A stretch of DNA of 64,000 nucleotides from Chloroflexota bacterium (GTDB lineage Bacteria > Chloroflexota > Dehalococcoidia > DSTF01 > RBG-16-68-14), in assembly GCA_029262675.1 (NCBI GenBank), contig JAJCYW010000020.1, positions 62,001-126,000 of the forward strand. Direction: 5' to 3'. The notes under the pieces are model-generated. The model made no database searches. It worked only from the letters and a program-made list of their open reading frames with translations, and was not told the DNA's origin. Both the position numbers and the translations under genes were made by a program. Positions 57,668-64,000 of the stretch are shown here, piece by piece. Positions within the stretch are counted from its first letter, which is position 1. Each line of letters begins with the position of its first letter.

Positions 57668-58810
57668 GTGGACAGGAACGAACGGCAATATTGGGTAGCC
57701 TTTGGGCGCGTACCGCAAATCGGTCGGGCGCGCTTCTCGCTTCTAGAGGGGCACTTTTCCTCACTGGAAGAGGCTTGGAAGGCCAGTCCGGTGGCGCTTG
57801 AGGCCGCGGGACTGACTGGCCAGGCGCTCTCTGAGCTACTGGCGGCGCGCGACGGCATCGCCCCGGAAGAGGAGCTGGAGAAGCTGGAGACCCGCGGCGT
57901 GCGCGCGCTCTGCTGGAGCGACGACGCGTATCCGGAGCGGCTGAAGCAGATATACGATAGGCCACCCGTCCTCTACGTGCGCGGTGAGTTACAGCAGAGC
58001 GATGAGTGGGCGGTGTCCGTCGTCGGCACGCGGCGCGCAACGGCATACGGCCGGCAAGTCGCGGAAGAGATGGCCGCCGGCCTCGCCGCGAACGGCATCA
58101 CCGTCGTTAGCGGCCTCGCGCGCGGCATCGATACCATCGCCCACCGCGCCGCGCTGGATGCCGGCGGCAGGACGATCGCTGTGCTCGCTTGCGGGCTGGA
58201 CATGGTCTACCCGCCGGAAAACCTGAAGCTGGCGGAACGGATTGTCGAACAGAGTGCCCTGATCAGCGACTACGCCCTAGGCACGCAGCCGCGGGCGCAG
58301 TTCTTCCCGCGCCGGAACCGGATCATGGTCGGCCTCAGCCTCGGCGTCCTGGTCGTGGAGGGCGATGTGAAGAGCGGCGCGCTGATTACGGCGCGCCAGG
58401 CGCTGGACGAGAACCGGGAAGTGTTCGCCGTCCCCGGCAGCATCTACTCCCCGACGTTTCGCGGCACGAACACGCTTATCCAGCAGGGCCACGCGAAGCT
58501 GGTGACGAAGGTGGACGATGTGCTGGAGGAGCTGAACCTGACGATGGCCAGTCACCAGATGGAGGCCAAAGAGGTGCTGCCGGACGATGAGACCGAGGCG
58601 CGCCTATTGTCCATGCTCTCAAACGAACCGATACATATTGACGAAGTGGGCCGCCAGGCCGGCCTGGAGATCGAAGAGGTAAGTAGCGCGTTAGCGATGT
58701 TAGAGCTAAAAGGAATGGTACGGCAGGTGGGCAGCATGAACTACGTGAGAGCCCGCGAACCGCGAAGTGCATATGAGGTGAAGGTTGGTAAAGAAGACCA
58801 AGAAGGGTAA
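57668..58810 (+). CDS. dprA: DNA-processing protein DprA
   Basis: 380 residues from GTG 57668; an ATG at 57647 lies before the -10 box and is unlikely. The Rossmann-like core has VSVVGTRRATAYGRQVAEEM near 117-136, VVSGLARGIDTIAHRAAL, ACGLDMVYPPENL, the FFPRRNRIMVGLS segment and GSIYSPTFRGTNTLIQQG. A C-terminal winged helix (LLSMLSNEPIHIDEVGRQAG) follows. DprA protects incoming single-stranded DNA and loads RecA in transformation. It overlaps topA by 26 nt. Confidence 0.96.
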   Translation: MDRNERQYWVAFGRVPQIGRARFSLLEGHFSSLEEAWKASPVALEAAGLTGQALSELLAARDGIAPEEELEKLETRGVRALCWSDDAYPERLKQIYDRPPVLYVRGELQQSDEWAVSVVGTRRATAYGRQVAEEMAAGLAANGITVVSGLARGIDTIAHRAALDAGGRTIAVLACGLDMVYPPENLKLAERIVEQSALISDYALGTQPRAQFFPRRNRIMVGLSLGVLVVEGDVKSGALITARQALDENREVFAVPGSIYSPTFRGTNTLIQQGHAKLVTKVDDVLEELNLTMASHQMEAKEVLPDDETEARLLSMLSNEPIHIDEVGRQAGLEIEEVSSALAMLELKGMVRQVGSMNYVRAREPRSAYEVKVGKEDQEG

Positions 58811-61160
58811 CAAGCGACTCGTCATCGTCGAGTCTCCGGCGAAAGCGCGCACGCTCTCCGGCATCCTCGGCTCGGAGTACGATATCCGGGCGTCGGTTGG
58901 ACACGTCCGCGATCTGCCGAAGAGCAGTCTGGGTGTCGACACCGAAAACGGCTTTGCTCCGAAGTACCTGGTGCCGAAGGACAAGAAGGCGGTGGTGAAG
59001 GATCTCCAGAGCGCGGTCGACAAGGCCAGTGAGATCTACCTGGCCACTGACCCCGACCGCGAGGGCGAGGCGATCTCCTGGCACCTGATCGAGGCAATCG
59101 ATACCAAGGATCGCACCCATCAGCGCGTGGTCTTCCACGAGATCACGCCGGAAGCCGTGAAGGAGGCGTTCGAGCACCCGCGCGACATCGACTACGACCT
59201 CGTCGATGCGCAGCAGGCGCGGCGCGTGCTGGATCGGCTGGTGGGATACACCGTTAGCCCCATCCTCTGGAAGAAGATCCGACGCGGCCTCTCCGCCGGG
59301 CGGGTGCAGTCCGTCGCGTTGCGGATGGTGATCGAGCGGGAGCGCGAGATCCAGGCGTTCGTTCCGCGTGAGTACTGGACAATCGACGTCGACCTCGCGA
59401 AGGCAGGCGCGGAACGCTCCGCCGCGTTCACATCGTCCCTCGCCGGGCACGTTGGCCAAAAGAAGATCGAGATTCCGGACCGGGACGAATCACACCGGCT
59501 CGTCCAACTGCTGGACTCGGCGTCGTACGCCGTGGCGGATGTGAAGAGGAAGCCGCAGTCGCGGAAGCCCAACGCGCCGTTCACCACCAGCACGCTGCAG
59601 CAGGACGCATCGCGCCGTTTCGGTTTCACCGCCAAGCGCACGATGGCCGTCGCGCAGCAGCTCTACGAAGGCCTGGAGCTGCCTGGCCAGGGGCAAGTCG
59701 GCCTGATCACCTACATGCGCACAGACTCGGTCAACATCGCCGACTCCGCGGTGGCAGAGGCGCGTGATTACATCAGCGACCGATACGGCAAGGAGTACGT
59801 GCCCGACGAGCCGCGCAGCTACAAGACGAAGGCCAAGCGTGCGCAGGAAGCCCACGAAGCGATTCGCCCGACGCATTCCGCTCGCACACCGGATTCGCTC
59901 AGTGACGCGCTTTCGACCGACCAGATGAAGCTATACACAGTGATCTGGCAACGCTTCGTCGCCTGCCAAATGGCCGACGCGGCCTTCGACCAGACGACGA
60001 TCGAGATCGACGCCGCGCCGGCGGACGGCTCTGACCCGCTGCGGCTGCGGGCCAGCCAGAGCGTGCTGACGTTCGCGGGCTGGCGGCAGGCCTACGAAGA
60101 GCAGCGGGAGGACGAGGCCTCGGACGAGCCTGCGCCTTCGGCCGACCTGCCGCGTGTGGAGTCGGGCGATGCGCTGCAACTGCTCGAGACGCTCGCCCAG
60201 AAGAAGGCTGACGACGGTGCCGGCGCAGCAGAAACGCCGTCCGGCCCTATCAAGCCTGTGCAGCACTTCACGGAGCCGCCGCCGCGATATTCAGAAGCAA
60301 CGCTGGTCAAAGCTCTCGAAGAGAACGGCATCGGCCGGCCCAGCACGTACGCCCCCATCATCTCTACGATTCAGGACCGCGGTTACGTTGAGCGCGAGGC
60401 CCGCGCGCTGGTACCCCAAGAACTGGGATTCGTCGTCAACGACCTGCTGGTCGAACACTTCCCCGATGTCTTCAGCGCCAGATTCACGGCGGAGATGGAA
60501 GAAGAGCTGGACGAGATCGCGCGCGGTGAACGCCCGTGGGTGCCCGTTGTCCAGCAGTTCTACGATCCGCTAGAGTCCGCCCTCGAGGCCGCTGCCGCCG
60601 CGCCCAAGGTCGAAGAAGTGACTGATGAAATGTGCGAGAAGTGCGGCAAGCCCCTTGTCAAGAAGTGGGGCCGCTTCGGTCAGTTCTTGGCCTGCACCGG
60701 CTACCCGGAGTGTAAGAACACCAAGCCGCTGGATGGCGAAGAAGAGGACGAAATCTCCGACGAGAAGTGCGACCACTGTGACGCCGGCCTCGTCGTGCGG
60801 CGCGGACGATTCGGCCGCTTCCTGGCCTGCCCCAACTACAGCAAGGACGAGGGTGGTTGCCAAGGCACGACAAAGCCACTGCTGGTCAAGGTCGGCGTGC
60901 CGTGCCCGCAGTGCGCCGGCGACATCGTCGAAAAGAAGACACGCAAGGGGCGCACGTTCTACGGCTGCGCTACCTACCCGGACTGTGACTTCACGAGCTG
61001 GCAGCGCCCGCTGCCGCAGAAGTGCCCGGACTGCGGCAAGCTGCTCGTCATCGCCGGTCGCGCGAAGGAGAGGGGTCAGACGCCCGCCAAGTGCACCGAG
61101 TGCGATTGGAAGGGATCGTTCGGGACGCCGGAACCCGAACCAGTCGAGGCGACGGCCTAG
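58785..61160 (+). CDS. topA: DNA topoisomerase I
   Basis: 791 residues from TTG 58785, with GAGGTG upstream, inside the end of dprA. Toprim domain with RLVIVESPAKARTL near 11-24 and DPDREGEAISWHL. The catalytic Tyr is in GLITYMRTDSVNI near residue 309. From about residue 616 there are four zinc-ribbon repeats (CEKCGK, CDHCDA, CPQCAG, CPDCGK), three with the GRFGQFLAC/GRTFYGCATYP type second half. It relaxes negative supercoils. dprA-topA-xer is a common gene order. Confidence 0.97.
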   Translation: MVKKTKKGNKRLVIVESPAKARTLSGILGSEYDIRASVGHVRDLPKSSLGVDTENGFAPKYLVPKDKKAVVKDLQSAVDKASEIYLATDPDREGEAISWHLIEAIDTKDRTHQRVVFHEITPEAVKEAFEHPRDIDYDLVDAQQARRVLDRLVGYTVSPILWKKIRRGLSAGRVQSVALRMVIEREREIQAFVPREYWTIDVDLAKAGAERSAAFTSSLAGHVGQKKIEIPDRDESHRLVQLLDSASYAVADVKRKPQSRKPNAPFTTSTLQQDASRRFGFTAKRTMAVAQQLYEGLELPGQGQVGLITYMRTDSVNIADSAVAEARDYISDRYGKEYVPDEPRSYKTKAKRAQEAHEAIRPTHSARTPDSLSDALSTDQMKLYTVIWQRFVACQMADAAFDQTTIEIDAAPADGSDPLRLRASQSVLTFAGWRQAYEEQREDEASDEPAPSADLPRVESGDALQLLETLAQKKADDGAGAAETPSGPIKPVQHFTEPPPRYSEATLVKALEENGIGRPSTYAPIISTIQDRGYVEREARALVPQELGFVVNDLLVEHFPDVFSARFTAEMEEELDEIARGERPWVPVVQQFYDPLESALEAAAAAPKVEEVTDEMCEKCGKPLVKKWGRFGQFLACTGYPECKNTKPLDGEEEDEISDEKCDHCDAGLVVRRGRFGRFLACPNYSKDEGGCQGTTKPLLVKVGVPCPQCAGDIVEKKTRKGRTFYGCATYPDCDFTSWQRPLPQKCPDCGKLLVIAGRAKERGQTPAKCTECDWKGSFGTPEPEPVEATA

Positions 61161-61169
61161 GCCTATTCG

Positions 61170-62177
61170 ATGACGGCCGCTGAGAGCGCATCGGCGGACA
61201 CCGGCATAGCGCCTACCCCCAACGTACCGTCGCAGGCCCGTACCGATGCTGAGCGGCTCCTCGAACGCTACCTGGACGTGCAGGGCGGAGAGCGGAACCT
61301 CTCCGCTTACACGCTGCGCAACTACGCGACCGACCTGCGTCACTTCTTCGACTTCCTCGGCGAACGCGAACTGCGCGACGTCGGCAAGCTCGACGTGCGC
61401 GCCTACATGTCGTCCCTCGTCGAAGACGGCCTTGCATCGGCCAGCGTCGCGCGGAAGGTGAGCACGCTGCGCACGTTCTATCGCTACCTGCGCGACGAAG
61501 ACCTGCTGGACAGCGACCCGATGCTGGGCGTGCGCGGCCCGCGCCGCGAGCGCAGGCTGCCCAACTTTCTCACGCAGGAGCAGATCGAGACGCTGATCGC
61601 CTCGGCGGACGCCGAGACCCCGCAGGGGCTGCGAAACCGTGCGATCCTGGAGCTGCTCTACGCCGCCGGGCTGCGCGTCAGCGAGGTCGTCGGCGTCGAT
61701 GTCGCCGGTGTCGACCTCGATGACCGCACGGTAATCGTGTTCGGCAAGGGCGCGAAAGAGCGATTAGTGATGATAGGTGAGCCGGCCGTGCGCGCCATCC
61801 GCCGCTACCTGGTCGACGGCCGGCCGCAGCTGCTGCGCGGGCCCCGGCCCCCGGAGGGCGAAGATTTGGCGCTGTTCTTGAATCGAGACGGCGGCCGGCT
61901 CTCGACTCGGGCGGTGCAGCTTATCGTGCGCAAGTGCGCCGTCGCCGCCGGCATCGGACGCGACGTCCACCCCCACCTGCTGCGCCACACGTTCGCGACG
62001 CACCTGCTGGAGGGCGGCGCGGAGATCCGCGTCGTCCAGACGCTGCTGGGCCACGCCGATGTCAACACCACGCAGATCTACACTCATGTCACGGACTCCG
62101 CCAAGCGCAAGGCTATCGAAGAGTCGCTGGACGGCATCGCTCGCATGGAGGAAGAGCGCCGCAAGAGCAGGGGGTAG
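61170..62177 (+). CDS. xerC: Tyrosine recombinase XerC/XerD
   Basis: 335 residues, ATG 61170, 9 nt after topA. The N-terminal SAM-like core-binding domain (TLRNYATDLRHFFDFLGERE) is followed by the catalytic domain: Arg in LYAAGLRVSEVVGVD (about 173), Lys in VFGKGAKERLVM, HPHLLRHTFATHLLEGG (His and Arg), and LLGHADVNTTQIYTH with the nucleophile Tyr near 306. It resolves chromosome dimers at dif with FtsK. Only one Xer is visible, so it may be a XerC- or XerA-like single recombinase; a dif site was not found in the window. Confidence 0.93.
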   Translation: MTAAESASADTGIAPTPNVPSQARTDAERLLERYLDVQGGERNLSAYTLRNYATDLRHFFDFLGERELRDVGKLDVRAYMSSLVEDGLASASVARKVSTLRTFYRYLRDEDLLDSDPMLGVRGPRRERRLPNFLTQEQIETLIASADAETPQGLRNRAILELLYAAGLRVSEVVGVDVAGVDLDDRTVIVFGKGAKERLVMIGEPAVRAIRRYLVDGRPQLLRGPRPPEGEDLALFLNRDGGRLSTRAVQLIVRKCAVAAGIGRDVHPHLLRHTFATHLLEGGAEIRVVQTLLGHADVNTTQIYTHVTDSAKRKAIEESLDGIARMEEERRKSRG

Positions 62178-62232
62178 CTCCTACTCGCCTTCACCCCAGC
62201 CCGCTGTGATTTGACAAGGTGAGCGTGATTCG

Positions 62233-62258
62233 CCCCTCTCCCTACGAAGGGAGAGGGG
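62233..62258. terminator. 11-bp perfect hairpin (REP-like) after the xer gene
   Basis: CCCCTCTCCCT (62233-62243) pairs with AGGGAGAGGGG (62248-62258) around ACGA. A further GGGGGAGAGGGGG run follows. This sequence type is a common dispersed palindrome in GC-rich bacteria and may end the dprA-topA-xer transcript. Confidence 0.6.
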
Positions 62259-62358
62259 ATGGGGGAGAGGGGGTACGCCCCCTAGCCGTGCCCGCACCAC
62301 GTTCGCTACACTGGCCGCCTGGAAAGCCAAACCTAGCAGCCGTATCTGAGAGGATCGC

Positions 62359-63174
62359 ATGGTTCTGGAGAAGCTCCGTCTGGAGGGCAAGGCGGCCGTC
62401 GTCACGGGCGCGGGCCGCGGCCTGGGGCAGCAGATGGCGCTGGCGCTGGCAGAGGCCGGCGCCGACGTGCTCTGCGCCGCCCGCACGCTAGAGCAGATCG
62501 AGGCGACGGCGGAGGCGATCCGCGACTTCGGCCGCAAGGCCATCGCGATGCCTACCGACGTGCGCGACTCCGCGAAGTGCGCGGAGCTCGTTAGCGCCTG
62601 CGTCGGCGAATTCGGCAAGATCGACATCATGCTCTCGAACGCAGGCATCGGCGACGCGCGCGGCCACAGCGTCGAGTTCTGGGACGTGACTGACGACGAC
62701 TGGCACGACACCGTCGACGTCAACCTCTCGAGCGCGTTCTACTGCGCCCGCGCGGCGTCGAAGGCGATGGCCGATCGCGGCGAGGGCGGCGTGATCATCA
62801 GCGTCGCCTCCGGCACGGGCCTGCGCGGCAACCCGCAGGGCTTCGCCTACGGGGCGGCGAAAGCGGGCGTCATCGCGCTTACAAAGTCGCTGGCCGTGAT
62901 GCTTCGCGGCCATGATATCCGCGCCAACTGCATCATCCCGGGCTTCGTCGCGCAGCGGCCGGCCCAGAGCGAGCAGGAAGAGGTCTTCATGGGCTCGCGC
63001 GCGCGCTACTTCCCGGTCCAGCGCCTCGGCGAGGCGTGGGAGCTGGGGCCGCTGGCCGTCTACCTGGCGTCCGACGCCTCCAGCTATGTCACCGGACAGG
63101 GCTTCATCATCGATGGCGGCGGGCTGGCGGGCGGCACTGCGCCGCTCGGCTTCGTGCCGGAGGTGAACGGCTGA
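62359..63174 (+). CDS. Short-chain dehydrogenase/reductase with complete active site
   Basis: 271 residues from ATG 62359 with GAGAGG upstream. TGAGRGLGQQMALAL is the cofactor loop (residues 17-31), SNAGIGDARG follows the NNAG position, the catalytic Ser is in SVASGTGLRG and YGAAKAG carries Tyr and Lys near 166-170. The C-terminal GQGFIIDGGG is the usual quaternary-contact strand. It probably oxidises or reduces a hydroxy/keto group with NAD(P). Its stop overlaps the start of a second SDR that lacks the catalytic Lys, so a heteromeric enzyme is possible. Confidence 0.9.
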   Translation: MVLEKLRLEGKAAVVTGAGRGLGQQMALALAEAGADVLCAARTLEQIEATAEAIRDFGRKAIAMPTDVRDSAKCAELVSACVGEFGKIDIMLSNAGIGDARGHSVEFWDVTDDDWHDTVDVNLSSAFYCARAASKAMADRGEGGVIISVASGTGLRGNPQGFAYGAAKAGVIALTKSLAVMLRGHDIRANCIIPGFVAQRPAQSEQEEVFMGSRARYFPVQRLGEAWELGPLAVYLASDASSYVTGQGFIIDGGGLAGGTAPLGFVPEVNG

Positions 63175-63992
63175 TGTCGGTAGCGAACTGGCCGGACGCG
63201 AAGCGCAGCCTTGACGCATACGACTTGTCCGGCAAGCGCGCGCTCGTCGTCGGTGCGGCAACGGGCGCTGGCTGCGCGATCGCGCTGGCGCTGGCCGAGG
63301 CCGGCGCCGACCTGGCGCTCGTCGCGTCGAACGCGGGCGACGCCGCGCTGGCGCTGCGCAAAACCGCGAAGGAAGCGCGCGAGTTCGGCCGCAATGTGAT
63401 CGACCAGACGACCGACGTCTCGTCGGGCCAGGGCGCGCAGGTGATGGTGAAGCAAGTAGCCAAGGAGCTCGGCGGCATCGATATCGTCGTCAACGCGCCC
63501 GACCTGATGATCGCCAAGCCCGTGACGAAAACAAGCGACGCCGACTGGGCGAAGGTCGTCGCCGGGAACTTGAGCGCGACGTTCTTCGTCTGCCGCGCGG
63601 CTGGCAAGGAGCTGCTGAAGAATGAGCTCCGGGACCGCTCGCGCGGCCGCGTGATCAACGTCGCCTCTGTCCTCGGCGAGCGCGGGCTGGCCAACGCCGC
63701 CGCCTACTGCGCGGCGCAGGGTGGCATCCTAAACCTGACGCGCGCGCTGGCACAGGAGTGGGCCGCGGAAGGCATCACGGTGAACGCCATCGCGCAGGGC
63801 TGGATGGAGGACTCGCCCGCGTTGGGTGACCTCTCCCCTGGGTCGAACCAGACGGTGCGGTTCATCCCGCTCAAGCGCGCCGGCCGGAGCGACGAGGTCG
63901 CGCCGCTGGCCGTCTATCTGGCGTCGGAATCGGCGGGTTACGTCACCGGGCAGACCTTCTTCGTCGACGGCGGGCTGACGGTGCATCTGTAG
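63174..63992 (+). CDS. SDR-family protein with altered active site, probable partner of the preceding SDR
   Basis: 272 residues; ATG 63174 overlaps the TGA of the first SDR by one base. The Rossmann loop is VVGAATGAGCAIALAL near 25-40. The motif after strand 4 is VNAPD instead of NNAG, and the catalytic motif reads YCAAQGG where YxxxK is expected, so the Lys is replaced by Gln. The Ser (NVASVLGERG) and Tyr remain. The C-terminal GQTFFVDGGLT strand used in tetramer contacts is intact. A structural or regulatory subunit is the simplest reading. Confidence 0.87.
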   Translation: MSVANWPDAKRSLDAYDLSGKRALVVGAATGAGCAIALALAEAGADLALVASNAGDAALALRKTAKEAREFGRNVIDQTTDVSSGQGAQVMVKQVAKELGGIDIVVNAPDLMIAKPVTKTSDADWAKVVAGNLSATFFVCRAAGKELLKNELRDRSRGRVINVASVLGERGLANAAAYCAAQGGILNLTRALAQEWAAEGITVNAIAQGWMEDSPALGDLSPGSNQTVRFIPLKRAGRSDEVAPLAVYLASESAGYVTGQTFFVDGGLTVHL

Positions 63993-64000
63993 GAGCAAAC

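Overview
This is a GC-rich bacterial chromosome segment, almost fully coding, with both strands used in short operon-like blocks. No rRNA, tRNA, insertion sequence, phage gene or CRISPR array was recognised. Gene content suggests a free-living, probably aerobic member of the Chloroflexota, perhaps near the Dehalococcoidia/SAR202 groups: many lipobox lipoproteins, several SDRs, a thiolase-fold/DUF35 pair, a wax-ester-synthase-like acyltransferase, class III PHA synthase genes and an AroK-AroB fusion. The placement is inferred from gene content only.

Region by region. (1) 1-2.4 kb: a partial ATC-hydrolase-like gene, an AT-rich SnoaL-like gene, and the most notable locus in the window, a MerB (organomercurial lyase)-like gene at 1223-1915 with two in-frame UGA codons. 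They fall where MerB has its two catalytic cysteines. Each UGA is followed, 18 and 20 nt later, by a hairpin with a GGUC loop, the signature of a bacterial SECIS element, so I read the gene as a double-selenocysteine protein. An AhpD-like CxxC protein follows. (2) 2.5-5.5 kb (minus): peroxiredoxin, MFE-2-like SDR, cysteine-less thiolase-fold protein and DUF35 partner, probably acyl-CoA metabolism. (3) 5.8-16 kb: exported and lipoproteins (CapA-like, TolB-like propeller, thermonuclease, spondin, DM13), a Nudix hydrolase, a PIG-L deacetylase and an OmpR-type two-component system. CGTAA direct repeats upstream of the spondin and DM13 genes, on either side of the two-component genes, look like its regulon. 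(4) 16-20 kb: alaS and lysS, both apparently leaderless. (5) 20-28 kb: SDR, GNAT, wax ester/DGAT-type acyltransferase, lipase-like hydrolase, phasin, PhaE-like subunit and PhaC: a storage-lipid block. (6) 28-35 kb: an AddA/AddB-type helicase-nuclease pair, then a 23-bp hairpin-repeat array with compensatory base changes. (7) 35-41 kb: HAD, enoyl-CoA hydratase, CxxCH lipoprotein, GNAT, methyltransferase, serine hydrolase and a metallo-beta-lactamase-fold enzyme. (8) 41-54.5 kb: relA/spoT, hisS, and a minus-strand run with aroKB, aroC, aroE, mltG and ruvX plus a previously uncounted 58-aa membrane protein. (9) 55-64 kb (plus): glmU, a CorC-like protein, dprA, topA, xerC/D, and a pair of overlapping SDR genes, the second lacking the catalytic lysine.

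Together the housekeeping genes cover translation (alaS, lysS, hisS), stringent response (relA), the shikimate pathway, peptidoglycan precursor synthesis and glycan release (glmU, mltG), and DNA maintenance (addAB, ruvX, dprA, topA, xer). Accessory genes point to lipid/acyl-CoA metabolism and storage. Several start codons were moved from the longest reading frame on the basis of ribosome-binding sites, ATGA/TGATG overlaps or -10 boxes; each case is explained in its entry.
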